Assembly (NCBI GenBank): GCA_040403315.1
Contig: JBBAKX010000009.1
Coordinates: 24,659-88,658, forward strand
Source of the DNA: CAMCXT01 sp040403315
GTDB lineage: Bacteria; Bacteroidota; Bacteroidia; M30B66
Reading direction: 5' to 3'
DNA length: 64,000 bases
Shown here: in pieces, positions 41,877 through 52,582 of the stretch
Numbering within the stretch: position 1 is the first letter of the stretch
Layout of the letters: each line of letters begins with the position of its first letter
The notes under the pieces: model-generated
Databases searched by the model: none
Seen by the model: the letters and a program-made list of their open reading frames with translations, nothing else
What the model was told of the DNA's origin: nothing
Position numbers and translations under genes: made by a program

Positions 41877-43406
41877 TTAATAATTCAATACCCATTTCTT
41901 TGCCCATGTTTGCCTATTATTTTGTACGCAAATAGTGTAAATTCCGCTCGGTATTCCTAAAGAAATTGCATCCAAACTTGTGTATTGCTCATCTATTTGG
42001 TCTCGGAAAACTACTTGACCTATTGCGTTTAGTATAGTAAGTTGAGAGGGCGTTTGGATGGATTGCTTCAAACGAATATGGACCTTTTCCTTCGATGGAT
42101 TTGGGAACACTGTAAAGTCAACTAAATTCTCCGAAACCTTATCTCCAACCGTTACAGTTCCTATTGTGTCACAATTACTTCCAGCCAATGGCCCTAAACG
42201 GTAATTTGCGAAATTTGGTGCAGCAAGCATAATTGGACCATTTTGTAAAGCATATTTTTGATAAACTACATCACAGCTTAAACCCAATGAATCAGGATTT
42301 TCAATTGCAGTAAAATAATTTGATACTGATCCTCCACTGAAAATTGAAGTTAAAATATAAATCTCTTTATAGTTAGGACTAAGGAATAAATTAGCTGCAT
42401 CCGGGCTTAGATAAGTTAGCATTTCTGAGTTAAAGTCATATTGAAAAGTGCCAGGAATGTATGTAGAATCTCCATAATCTAATCGATGACCATATACTTT
42501 GGAGCCATCAGGGCTGATAAAGAAATTACTAATTTCGGCAGGTCTAAACATGGGGTTTAAATCAGTTTCTCTTGGATTGCTCAAATTGCCTGTGCAACGA
42601 TCTACATCAAGACGTTGGCAATACTTAGCCTGATAAGTTGAGAAATGGGCCATCATGGAGCCATCTTGTGTGAAATGGGTCATTGTATAAGCTTGTTCTC
42701 GACTTTGCATACCAGGAACGGTATACAATTCAAATTCCGAGAGTCCATCCACACTCAATAAACCTCTGTAATACTGATTGCTTTGGGTAGATGGCTTGTA
42801 AATCCACCAATCACGGCCATTACCATGTCGAAGCGCAACCATGTCGGAAAGGGCGGTAATTTCATCGAGAATGACATGGTCTTTACTGATCAAACTCTGT
42901 GTAGGCACGTCTAGTAAGGCGTAGCAAAAACGAACATCAAGCCGAGCAAACCCAAGTGTCTGCATTGGCTGGTTGTTCACATATTCACCATAGAATAAAT
43001 AAACGCGATTGCTATCGGCAGGATCGGGTAAAAATAAAGGCCCACGGGTTAGATCAACTAGTGTTGTATCGGGCGAACCTCCTGGCCAAGGAAGGTCATC
43101 ATGCCAAAGTTTATAGGAGAGCACCTCGCCGTAGCTGTTAGTTAAACGCCAACCATTGGAGGCAAATAGTATGTTCCCAAACTTATCGGAATAACTCGCA
43201 CTCGAATAAAAGTTCGACATTACTATAGGGGTTTCTGCATTTTCGCTTACAAACAATGTATCGTCAAATAAAAGAACCGAATTAGCATATGGAGCCTCAG
43301 CGGGAATGCTGAAAGTACAATCTCCAACTAGAATTGCATCAGCTTGTCTTTGCGGAAAAACGCTGCAAGAAATCAAAGCAAAAAGAATTGTTAGTTTAAT
43401 TTTCAT
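41877..43406 (-). CDS. T9SS-secreted protein, intact paralogue of the interrupted gene
   Basis: From the ATG at 43406 it encodes 509 residues; a frame extending to 43493 lies inside the giant upstream gene and lacks signal-peptide character. A signal peptide (MKIKLTILFALISCSVFPQ) is followed by a beta-rich propeller-like body (GNGRDWWIYKP, FTQDGSMMAHFSTYQAKYCQ, DVDRCTGNLSNP, ISPDGSKVYGHRLDYGDS), as in WD40/YncE-like surface proteins. The end is a T9SS sorting domain (FTVFPNPSKEKVHIRL, SGIYTICVQN). Its start overlaps the last 11 bases of the giant adhesin gene, so the two are probably translated together. Confidence 0.85.
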   Translation of the reverse strand: MKIKLTILFALISCSVFPQRQADAILVGDCTFSIPAEAPYANSVLLFDDTLFVSENAETPIVMSNFYSSASYSDKFGNILFASNGWRLTNSYGEVLSYKLWHDDLPWPGGSPDTTLVDLTRGPLFLPDPADSNRVYLFYGEYVNNQPMQTLGFARLDVRFCYALLDVPTQSLISKDHVILDEITALSDMVALRHGNGRDWWIYKPSTQSNQYYRGLLSVDGLSEFELYTVPGMQSREQAYTMTHFTQDGSMMAHFSTYQAKYCQRLDVDRCTGNLSNPRETDLNPMFRPAEISNFFISPDGSKVYGHRLDYGDSTYIPGTFQYDFNSEMLTYLSPDAANLFLSPNYKEIYILTSIFSGGSVSNYFTAIENPDSLGLSCDVVYQKYALQNGPIMLAAPNFANYRLGPLAGSNCDTIGTVTVGDKVSENLVDFTVFPNPSKEKVHIRLKQSIQTPSQLTILNAIGQVVFRDQIDEQYTSLDAISLGIPSGIYTICVQNNRQTWAKKWVLNY

Positions 43407-46400
43407 AGAAGATTCTATTTCTGAAGAATTTCCCTGTGCTATTTTGTTTGCATGAAATGATGTAGCTACCACTAGCAAGGTTATATGATGCAAGATTTAT
43501 TGTGTTATTCGAAGGTACATTGTTTTGATCAACTACAACTTGACCAGTAAGATTAATCAATTGAAAGTGATAATCACTTTCAACGCTCGATTTCATTAAG
43601 ATATGAAGTATACCATTGTTAGGGCTTGGGTAGGTAATCATCCTTTCCTGAATTTCTTGGTTAAATTTAACTGTATCGCTATCAGAAATACGATAAGCAA
43701 TACCTTGTGCCTCACAAAGTATTTTATCATCATGAAAAATACTGTCGTTGTAACTGAGTTGCAATCCTCGTGCTTTGAACACACCACGACCACCAATTAT
43801 TGGACAATTAGCAGCAACCTGATCAATTAATGACCTTTCAGATTCATTAAACACATAATTGTCTTGCTTTAATTTTTTGAACAGCAATTCATTCATGCTC
43901 TTGAGATAGTATTCAATCAGGTTAAGTGCCACTAATTGATTATTCTGCGCTCTGAGATTTTGCAATAATTCATCTTTATCTATTTCGAATTGAGATTGAA
44001 TAGTTTCAACTTCAAGTTTAGTGGTCGCAACTTGTTCAACAACGGTACTAATTTCATTCCAAATTAAGCTGTCGCTTGTCAAGGTGCTATCACTTAATTG
44101 GGAATGCAATGAACTTATGTATAGAGAAAGTGAGTCTAAAATGGCTTGCTTAAAAACTAAAGCAGCAAATTGTGCACTGTCGATTCTGAAACGTTCAATT
44201 TGTTTTTGAATTTTGTTTAATTCGCGGGTTGAAGTAGCCTCCATAAAAGCATCAAATTCAGCTAAAGCACCAGTAGAATCATTAGAGATGGTCAGTTGAC
44301 TGTCAACCAACATCGCGTCTATTGATTTTTCAATGGCATAGAGCATTTCTGGTTCATAATAATCATAGCTGATTTGGTTATTCAAATATTTTTCAACCAA
44401 AGAAATTACATTGTTGCCATTGGCTAATCGAAAACCTTCCAATGTTGAACCGGCGTCGCAATCACTGGGTACAATGTTCTCAGAACCTGATAAGCATCTA
44501 AAAAACGGATCTATCTGACAGTTATTGGGATTAACCGGCTGATGACTTGGATAGAATTCATTTATTTGACCTTGATTATAGTTATTAACAAATAATCGAA
44601 TATTTTGACCATACCAAGCAGGCTTTTTAGCTCCGAGCATCCATTGAGAATTTGATGGTGTCACCCATCTATTTGCACTGTTCAACTGGTCATCAAAAGT
44701 GGCTGCAATTTCACTATTCCCCTGAATCCACCCTAAATTGTTTGGGTCTGTATTGGTTCCAAACACTAGTCCAATACCTCTAAAGTTGGAATTGCCATGA
44801 TTGCGCATTACATTTTGCTGGAGCACAGTTTCTGAATTTGACTCAATGAATTGAATTCCAACACGAGTATCGGAGGTCGTATTGTTAATTACATCGCAAT
44901 TATCACAACCATATAAACTGATCCCTTTGTTTATAACATTCGGTAACATTGTATTGTTCTGATCTTCGCATGGCACATCCCAACCGATTACTTCATTACA
45001 TGATATTGTTGCTCCAGTAATATCGTTACCTAAAATTCCAGTGCCATCGGTAACATTTTTCCTACGAATAAAATTGCCCGATATTTCCAATTTTGGAGAT
45101 GACATAGCCCATATACCATGGTGATTTGCGTTAAAGAAGAAAGTGGGAGATCCTAAAAGATTTATAGTATTTTCACTAACCTTGAGAGGGATTGAACCAT
45201 CGGTTTGAGTTGTGGAATATAGGTTCGCCAATACAATCCCTCTACTTATAGGAGAAAGCATAGAAATGTTGTTATTTGAAATAGAGGATCCGCTGTTATT
45301 CAAGTTAGTGCTAGTACGAACATTGATCCCCATTCTCAATGATCTAATTCGATTCTGATAAATGCTAAACGCATACGATTGAGAGGGTTGCTCGACAACT
45401 ACTGCAGTTCTTCGGATGGGTTGTAGAATTGACCCAAAGGTTGTATTCATAATTCTTGCACCTGAGCGATTTAAACAAATGCCAAATTCACAATTAATAA
45501 ACTCGGGTTCTGCATTTATAAATTGTGGTAAATCGATACCTGATGCAGATGCTCCTATCATCATTACATAAGATTTATCAGTCGCGATTATCCCACTGTT
45601 CTTGAAGGACTCATAAAAGTAATAATCAGATCCACTATAGAATTGATCACTTCCCATGAAGGACCGAATGTTTGAGAACATAGTTGTAGGAGTGTAACTC
45701 AAATTACTACCATCAGTGTTGCCGATTCTCAGCAATGATCTATTCAGAATTATTCCATTAGTTAAATCACTAAATGAATTGCTAATATCTATCACTAGAT
45801 AATTAGTCATAGAATTGAAATTATTTAATTTAATACCTGAAAGACCATTTGTAGGGTGCGCTTCAGGATACTGACCTTCGAAATTCAACAATAAGTTTCC
45901 TCCAACAAAATCAACACCCCTGAACTTTGTATCGTGTTTGTTACCATCATTTATTTTTTCATTTGTTATGCCAATAAAATTATGTGATAACTCTACGTTA
46001 TTTAATGATGTGCTTGGATTCGGGCCATTCGGATTGTTAACATTTTCAATCAAGTTAATTGCATATTGGGCATCACCAACGGTACTACTTTCAATATACA
46101 ACTTCCCTAAATTTCTGATACCTGTCCACATAAACTTGCACCCATGTAATTGAGATCTACTAATTTTAACATTTCCACTTTCCCTAATATCAATTTCAAT
46201 CCCTGGCCCAAATGTGAGATTACAATTAAAAAAAGAAAGTGTGTTTCCGATACTAATATTCTGTGAAAAATAAATACATTTCTCATGAATGTCATTTGTT
46301 CCGAAAAAGGCTGCGATTCCTTCACCCGTTGTAACATTATCAGGAATATAAATAGGTTGATTTATAGGATTAGGACATAAACACAAACACCCCTCAACCA

Positions 46401-49400
46401 CTTCAAACGTTTCTGAATGTGTAAATACGCAGGAAGCCTCACCAATTAAAGTGTAGTTTACAGTTGCGGTTCCAAGTTCTAATCCATTAATTTCTATAGG
46501 GTTAGAGTAATTGTTGGTGTACTCAACACCATTGATTGTTAAAACGCCTCCAGCTGGACTTGCAATTAAGTTGAAACTTTGCGTCGTGCACATTGTTTCA
46601 GGAATCACTAAATCAATTATTGGTGGCTGAACTTGTCTAACAATAACTTCATCACTTACCAAACCGCATACTGCATCATTTACACTCCAGTTAAATGTGT
46701 TGTCTCCAAAATCGAGGTTGTCGGCAATCGAGGCTGCATTTGAAGGTGAATTTATGGAAACAGATGATCCTATTGGAACAGACCAAGAAGCGCCATAATA
46801 CGGTGTTGCACCAAGTACGATATTGTTGTTGCAAGTAAATACATCCTCTCCGGCATTTAATTGCGGAGAATCTTGTATTGTTAAAAGCATATAATCGATA
46901 GAGGTGCAAATACCGTTTGAAGTTGTCCAAGTGAGCGTGTAGTTACCTGCATTAGGTATGGTCTCAATTGTTGCATTGTTGCTTGTTGCATTGCTAAAAG
47001 TCACGTTGCCGGACCAAGTTCCAGTACCTACTGTAGGCTGATTTGCTGAAAGTTGTATTAGCTCTGCTGTAGAGCATATTTGTTGGTCCAAGCCTGCGTC
47101 GGCACTAGTAGGTAATTCAATCGCAGTAATAATCACTTCGTCACTTGCTGCTGGACAAACACCATTATTAAAGGTCCAACGAAACACATTTTGACCAAAT
47201 GAAAGACCAGTTACAGTGGCATTGCTTGCATTCAAATTACTGAATGTTCCCGATCCGCTTACAATCGACCAAGTAGCATTCTGGAGAGTATTTGCCGCGA
47301 GGGTGGCATTGGTTCCGCAAACACTTTGGTCTGGACCAGCATTTACATTGGGATTTGCTAAAACTGTAATATTAGTGGTACTTGACGAAGCTGGGCAAAC
47401 TCCATTAGAAACAGTCCAGGTCAATATATTTTGTCCAAGAACCAATCCTGAAACTTGTGAAGTGTTTGATGATGGGGTTGCAAACATGGTACTACTTGTA
47501 CTCGCAGCAGACCATATACCTGTTCCAACCAATGGAGATGTGGCTAGCAATGCTGTGTTTGGAGAACAAATTGTTTGATTTGCCCCGGCGTTTGATTGTG
47601 ATGGAGGCATGTCAACCTGAATTGCAAACGGATGTGATGCAGAACAGCCAGTAGTTGTGTTTGTTATAGTTACTGAATATTCACCTGATACAGGCGAATT
47701 TGTTTGGTAGGATCCTGTTGTACATACTACAGCAGTTGAAGGACTTGGTCCTACCCATGAATAATTATATGGCGCAGAATTTAAAGGATTGCTATCACTA
47801 ACAGTTGCAGAGAATAGTGAGTTTGCGCAGACTGTAAGTGACTGGGCTGTAAAACTTGGTGAAATATCTCCATTTTCGATATTTACAGTAAACGACATTT
47901 GATTCCCATTGGGCATGGTTACTAAGGCGCCATAAGACCCTAAGGATGAACTTATCCATTGAACGGTCCCTGTTAATTCTGGTTGAGTTTCCATAGGCCC
48001 AGCTGTGTCAAATAGCTGAACTGTAGCCCCATCTAAGGTGGTATTGTTTAATGCAGTAAAAACAATTCGACCATTTTGACCTGGGCATGCGTTAATAGCA
48101 TTCACAGCAACATCAACAGGTACACAGCATTGAGAACCTGCTTCTGGGCTTGGAGGCATTCCGTCAGATACTGAATTTAAAGGAATTTCAAGTTCGGAAC
48201 ATCTGCCTCTACCCACTAAGCGCCCTAAAAACGTATAACCTTCAGTGCCATTCGCGCATAAATCATAACTATATTTAAATCGAACACGATATGTTAGCGT
48301 ACTCCCTGCATCAAAAATAAAATCAGAAGAAGAAATTGGGCTTAGTGAAAATGTGGCTACCAAATTTTCCTCAAATGGCGAGGCTAGACCTTCAAGCCCA
48401 AATACAGGATTATTTAAATTTATTGGTGTAGAATTACCATCGGAATAAACTAAAGTTGGTTGGTTAGGAGCTTCATTAAGTAAAATCAAGCCATTGGGCG
48501 TGTTGAAAATAAAATTAGGATTCAGGATTTCAGGTCGACCTACTGGATTAGTAAATGTTACCTCCCATTGAAGGTAGCATTCGCCTGTAATCGGATCATT
48601 ATCCAACTGAAGATACGAATCGCCATCTAATTGTAAGTTAGAAGGCGATGTTGGGGTTAATAATATGTTTCTTTCTATAGAGATACATGGTGCATTTCCA
48701 GAATTTATAAACTCCGATAAACCATCTTCATCGCAAAAATGTTGCAATCGAATGTTAAGTCGATAGTTAAACGAAGTACATGAAAGATTAACAGGAATTT
48801 GACCAAGATTTACTCCTACTATATTCGAATTAAAGTAATAAGCAAAACCATTGGAAATAATTCCATTCATTTGTGCGGAAACGTCATTTGCTGAATAGGA
48901 GATAATTTCACCTACTGAGGAATTATCCTCAGGTTCCAATGGATCTCCATTAGCATAAGTGAGGAAGTAATAAACAAGTACATTTTGAATTTGCGCAAGA
49001 CCTGCTGGAACTGTTGGTTGATTTATCGAGATTGGAATATTATAAATGTTGCCATTGAAAGGGCCAGATGGAGTGGTTAGTAAATTGTTTATGTTGAAAT
49101 TCAAATTAGTTGAATAATTAATATCTGTTTCAAAAGGAGTTACATAAAAAGATTCATCAAGTTCTAACTCAAAATCTGACGAATTAACATAGGCATGATG
49201 TAGAAATCTAAAATCTTCTGAAACAACTGGGATATTTCCGTTTGAACAATCTGTAGCCTTTAGCTCAAGATAAACACCTTTAAGATTATCAAGATTATTG
49301 CTTGCTTCAATTGGTTCTAAAAATCTATTGGTTTGATTAGGGTCATCTATTGTGGTAGGTGCTAAATAAATTGAATTAAAATTTGGATAAGCTTTTGCAG

Positions 49401-51993
49401 AAATAAGATTTTGCATCTCCGCGGTAGCGGGCCAATCAATCATTGGACGATACTCATAGGGAAAATCTCTTGAATTACCGCCTTTCGCTCCATAACCACT
49501 TACTAAGACACCTGCGGTTGATCTACATACATCAACATTTTGATTTGGCACGGTTTCATGAGCAAATTGTAAAGGATTGTTTTTTATTATAAACTGTGTC
49601 TCGGGGTCTATCGGGGATGCGCTACTTAGTGGATTTAAAATAACACCTGCTTGAGTAATCGGCATTTGGTACCTTTCAAAATCGTAACCTGGTGAAAGAA
49701 ACGTGAGTCGATTTCCATAACTATCGCAGCTTGTGTTAACTTGACCATTGATACCTTGAGAGATAAATTGCAAACGAAACTCATTCTCTACAAATCCAAC
49801 TGGTAAATTATTTAATACACGAACTCTAGCAGTAATTTTAAAATTCTCAAAGTTCGTTGGCTGGGAGCAATTTGTATTATACCAAATATGAAATTTATTT
49901 AGAACTTCACCATCGTAGCCAAAAACATCAGTTCCAGAAAGGATTTCTGTTGTAAAACATCCAGTTGTGTTAAATGGAGGAGTTGGATTGGGATTTATTA
50001 ATGGATCTGTTATAATGGCTTCCAAGAATTCGAAAGAAATGCCAGAAAGTTCCGGGTAAGCTATTTCAAAACCAATTTGTTGCCCTACATCGGCATGTCC
50101 ATATGCAGTGATTTCAAATATGTCGAAAGGATAAAAAGTCTTTAGTTGCTGATTTAGTGCAATCTGTGAGGGAGCATTTAATGAGCTAAGTGCATCACCC
50201 CCAGACTTATAACTATCTTCATTACTCCAGCCCAATGTTGTTCTTTTTATATCTGGTTTATTTGGAGCAGACTTTGTGCCAATTGGACCTGTACAATCTC
50301 CTGTACAATGTGCTATTATTGTTCGGTCCAAACATCTTAAAGTTCTAAAGCAATCCTGACATTCTGGACAAAAAGCTTGAACTTCGGCGTGTAATGTAAC
50401 TGGTCCTGAATTAGGTTCAAGATCATCCCATGGACAGTTTTCGAAGGTTAACTGAAAGTCAAGAGAAGTGTATTGCTCTGGTTGCAATCCAGTTATTGGT
50501 ATAATTACTTGTTGGTTGAATGGGCCAATAGCATTGTTCACTGATAGGTTAACTGGTCCTTCCGCTGATTCGGTACTTAAAACCAATTGATACTGTATAT
50601 CACAATCATTGTTGGGACTTAAGCCAAAACGAAGAAGATTTGTTGCCATGAATTCATATAATACTGGCACTGTATTCTGTTGATTTGAGTAGTCCAAGAG
50701 CTGCGCTCCACCTATTAAAGTTCCTAAAAACTCCTCTCCTTGATTCGAGTTTGGTAATAAAAGGTTAACAGTATTAGTGCCTTCTTCACAATCTCTTGAG
50801 TATTCAAACTCCACATACGGAGATAGGTGTAATTCATTTGATTTTTGGGAACAATTTTTAAATGGTTCGCAGTTGAATCCTGTTTTTATAACTACCTGAA
50901 AGCTTGAAACGCCACTTAATGAAATTGGATTAGTAAACCCGTCGGTTACATCAGTGCCTGCTACTTTGATTTCGTTAATTGTGTATATACTTTGATCAAT
51001 AGGTATTGTTAAATTGTGGATGCTGATTGCTTGCGTCTGTCCAATGTTGAAAGTGTACGTAAATTCGTATTCTTGTTCACAACCATCAGGTAATCCTTCT
51101 GGCAGATTGATTTGTGGACCAGAGATGCTTATGTTCATCGGAGGGTTGACAAAAGAAGCATTGACGGGTACGTTTCTTTCTATATCAGGACATCCTTCTG
51201 GACAGTCTATTCGCACACTTGCAACGCCAATATTACCAACACATTCTTCCAAAATGTAATTTTCAATAAGACTGAATTGCCCATTTGTAAATGGAAGAGC
51301 GTTTACTATATTAAGCCCTTGATTAATAATTGGATTAAGAGTTTGCGAAATATCGCTTTCAGGAGTGTAACTCCAATACAACTGCTCAACTTCAGGTGAT
51401 AATTCAATAGTGAAAGTGCGTGAGCCGTTTTCATACAATGAAGTAAATGACTGTATAGGTGGAGAGGCAGTGAGCGTGATTAGATTATTGTTTATCGGCA
51501 GCTCAAGCAATCCCCCACCAGCTAATCCTGTTCCAATAACAGAAGGAATATATGATGATCCTACTGGTCCAATTAAGTCTGATTCTAAAATTGTGCTAGG
51601 AGGCAAGATTGCTTGGCAGTCGAAAAGCAATGGACCGAAGTAACTGGGTTCACTGCCATTTAAATTGCAGTTATTTAAGGAAAATGCAACTGTAATCGTA
51701 CCATTGCCAACAATTTGAATAAAACCTTCATAAAATTGTCCGTTATCATATGGACCTGAGTTAAATAAATCAGTAGTTACTGTATTGGGGAATACAAGCG
51801 TTGCCTGTGTGCCTGATGGAATATTCGAATAAGTAAGAACCGCAGAAAAATTTGATGCGCATGGAGAAAGAGGTAAACTCGCAATAAACTGACAAGAGAT
51901 TGAGGGTAACTGCTGAGCGTTCAGAAATCCATTTAGGAAGAAAACTAAAACGAAGATTATTCTACAAACCCGCTTTGTAAGAAAGATATTTAT
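43396..51993 (-). CDS. Giant T9SS-secreted adhesin-like protein, apparently starting at ATA
   Basis: The open frame runs from the stop at 52030-52032 to 43396 without ATG or GTG at its start. The first TTG (51630) would cut off the signal peptide. Reading ATA at 51991-51993 as the start gives MNIFLTKRVCR followed by a hydrophobic core and FLNAQ, a complete signal peptide, and about 2,865 residues. Regions (numbered from 51630): long beta-rich N-terminal part with many Cys (1-1300), four PKD/SprB-like repeats of about 85 residues (about 1343-1670; AGxDQxxC...NGxC), a parallel beta-helix part (about 1770-2370), a coiled coil (about 2430-2580) and a T9SS sorting domain (about 2660-2744). Likely a surface adhesin. 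Confidence 0.8.
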   Translation of the reverse strand: MNIFLTKRVCRIIFVLVFFLNGFLNAQQLPSISCQFIASLPLSPCASNFSAVLTYSNIPSGTQATLVFPNTVTTDLFNSGPYDNGQFYEGFIQIVGNGTITVAFSLNNCNLNGSEPSYFGPLLFDCQAILPPSTILESDLIGPVGSSYIPSVIGTGLAGGGLLELPINNNLITLTASPPIQSFTSLYENGSRTFTIELSPEVEQLYWSYTPESDISQTLNPIINQGLNIVNALPFTNGQFSLIENYILEECVGNIGVASVRIDCPEGCPDIERNVPVNASFVNPPMNISISGPQINLPEGLPDGCEQEYEFTYTFNIGQTQAISIHNLTIPIDQSIYTINEIKVAGTDVTDGFTNPISLSGVSSFQVVIKTGFNCEPFKNCSQKSNELHLSPYVEFEYSRDCEEGTNTVNLLLPNSNQGEEFLGTLIGGAQLLDYSNQQNTVPVLYEFMATNLLRFGLSPNNDCDIQYQLVLSTESAEGPVNLSVNNAIGPFNQQVIIPITGLQPEQYTSLDFQLTFENCPWDDLEPNSGPVTLHAEVQAFCPECQDCFRTLRCLDRTIIAHCTGDCTGPIGTKSAPNKPDIKRTTLGWSNEDSYKSGGDALSSLNAPSQIALNQQLKTFYPFDIFEITAYGHADVGQQIGFEIAYPELSGISFEFLEAIITDPLINPNPTPPFNTTGCFTTEILSGTDVFGYDGEVLNKFHIWYNTNCSQPTNFENFKITARVRVLNNLPVGFVENEFRLQFISQGINGQVNTSCDSYGNRLTFLSPGYDFERYQMPITQAGVILNPLSSASPIDPETQFIIKNNPLQFAHETVPNQNVDVCRSTAGVLVSGYGAKGGNSRDFPYEYRPMIDWPATAEMQNLISAKAYPNFNSIYLAPTTIDDPNQTNRFLEPIEASNNLDNLKGVYLELKATDCSNGNIPVVSEDFRFLHHAYVNSSDFELELDESFYVTPFETDINYSTNLNFNINNLLTTPSGPFNGNIYNIPISINQPTVPAGLAQIQNVLVYYFLTYANGDPLEPEDNSSVGEIISYSANDVSAQMNGIISNGFAYYFNSNIVGVNLGQIPVNLSCTSFNYRLNIRLQHFCDEDGLSEFINSGNAPCISIERNILLTPTSPSNLQLDGDSYLQLDNDPITGECYLQWEVTFTNPVGRPEILNPNFIFNTPNGLILLNEAPNQPTLVYSDGNSTPINLNNPVFGLEGLASPFEENLVATFSLSPISSSDFIFDAGSTLTYRVRFKYSYDLCANGTEGYTFLGRLVGRGRCSELEIPLNSVSDGMPPSPEAGSQCCVPVDVAVNAINACPGQNGRIVFTALNNTTLDGATVQLFDTAGPMETQPELTGTVQWISSSLGSYGALVTMPNGNQMSFTVNIENGDISPSFTAQSLTVCANSLFSATVSDSNPLNSAPYNYSWVGPSPSTAVVCTTGSYQTNSPVSGEYSVTITNTTTGCSASHPFAIQVDMPPSQSNAGANQTICSPNTALLATSPLVGTGIWSAASTSSTMFATPSSNTSQVSGLVLGQNILTWTVSNGVCPASSSTTNITVLANPNVNAGPDQSVCGTNATLAANTLQNATWSIVSGSGTFSNLNASNATVTGLSFGQNVFRWTFNNGVCPAASDEVIITAIELPTSADAGLDQQICSTAELIQLSANQPTVGTGTWSGNVTFSNATSNNATIETIPNAGNYTLTWTTSNGICTSIDYMLLTIQDSPQLNAGEDVFTCNNNIVLGATPYYGASWSVPIGSSVSINSPSNAASIADNLDFGDNTFNWSVNDAVCGLVSDEVIVRQVQPPIIDLVIPETMCTTQSFNLIASPAGGVLTINGVEYTNNYSNPIEINGLELGTATVNYTLIGEASCVFTHSETFEVVEGCLCLCPNPINQPIYIPDNVTTGEGIAAFFGTNDIHEKCIYFSQNISIGNTLSFFNCNLTFGPGIEIDIRESGNVKISRSQLHGCKFMWTGIRNLGKLYIESSTVGDAQYAINLIENVNNPNGPNPSTSLNNVELSHNFIGITNEKINDGNKHDTKFRGVDFVGGNLLLNFEGQYPEAHPTNGLSGIKLNNFNSMTNYLVIDISNSFSDLTNGIILNRSLLRIGNTDGSNLSYTPTTMFSNIRSFMGSDQFYSGSDYYFYESFKNSGIIATDKSYVMMIGASASGIDLPQFINAEPEFINCEFGICLNRSGARIMNTTFGSILQPIRRTAVVVEQPSQSYAFSIYQNRIRSLRMGINVRTSTNLNNSGSSISNNNISMLSPISRGIVLANLYSTTQTDGSIPLKVSENTINLLGSPTFFFNANHHGIWAMSSPKLEISGNFIRRKNVTDGTGILGNDITGATISCNEVIGWDVPCEDQNNTMLPNVINKGISLYGCDNCDVINNTTSDTRVGIQFIESNSETVLQQNVMRNHGNSNFRGIGLVFGTNTDPNNLGWIQGNSEIAATFDDQLNSANRWVTPSNSQWMLGAKKPAWYGQNIRLFVNNYNQGQINEFYPSHQPVNPNNCQIDPFFRCLSGSENIVPSDCDAGSTLEGFRLANGNNVISLVEKYLNNQISYDYYEPEMLYAIEKSIDAMLVDSQLTISNDSTGALAEFDAFMEATSTRELNKIQKQIERFRIDSAQFAALVFKQAILDSLSLYISSLHSQLSDSTLTSDSLIWNEISTVVEQVATTKLEVETIQSQFEIDKDELLQNLRAQNNQLVALNLIEYYLKSMNELLFKKLKQDNYVFNESERSLIDQVAANCPIIGGRGVFKARGLQLSYNDSIFHDDKILCEAQGIAYRISDSDTVKFNQEIQERMITYPSPNNGILHILMKSSVESDYHFQLINLTGQVVVDQNNVPSNNTINLASYNLASGSYIISCKQNSTGKFFRNRIFYEN

Positions 51994-52177
51994 TGACTTA
52001 TTTATATATTTATTTATTATTGACTCGAATTATATTAATAGCTCTTACATTATGTCGCTAAGTTGTAAGAGAAATACAAATCAAATATAGACGCGAATTC
52101 GACTTAAGCAACTTTTGTTAACAACTTTCAATTAAGCTTTATATGTTGCTAGAAAACCGCTTGGGGGCATCTCCCCT
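51994..52177. other. AT-rich leader of the giant adhesin gene
   Basis: Very AT-rich DNA. No convincing -7/-33 pair was found on the minus strand, and no gene is seen. Confidence 0.4.
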
Positions 52178-52425
52178 GTTTCTCCGATAACAACAAAGGC
52201 AAAACCTCCTATTTCTCAATCAATCCAATCTCTTAAGGCGCATTTTTCTAAATTTAAAGAATAGAGAAAACAGTCATGCGCTTGCAATGGAAAATCTAAA
52301 ATCTTGTGGCAATTACTTTGTGGCAATTTAAAATGCCACACTTTTTTTGCCACAGAACTGTGGCATTATTTCACAAGAGCTTCTTTTTTGCTACAGAATA
52401 ATCTTGGTGAAACGAACTCAGGTTT
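52178..52425. repeat. TGTGGCA hairpin array, locus 2
   Basis: Related to 39346-39680. Stems 52319-52325/52334-52340 (TGTGGCA/TGCCACA) and 52347-52354/52359-52365, preceded by TTTCTCCGATAACAACAAA and followed by CAGAATAATC with GAAACGAACT. From 52426 to 52582 nothing is recognised. Confidence 0.75.
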
Positions 52426-52582
52426 TCTCCATTGTAAAACCGATTCCACTGATCCTCCCAAAGGCTTCCCCCGGGCAAAAACCAACATGTATGAATGAAT
52501 AATTACAATAATTTTTTGGAATTAAACACTCACTTTAATTCTGCTGCAATATTCCCCGCAAGGAAAAGAATTAAAGAATGAA

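Noticed and set aside
41877..43493. Extended start at 43493 for the T9SS protein
   Set aside because: The extra 29 residues lie inside the giant gene in another frame; the ATG at 43406 gives a proper signal peptide.
51630..51630. TTG as the start of the giant secreted protein
   Set aside because: The frame stays open for about 120 codons upstream and encodes a complete signal peptide and continuous mature sequence there.
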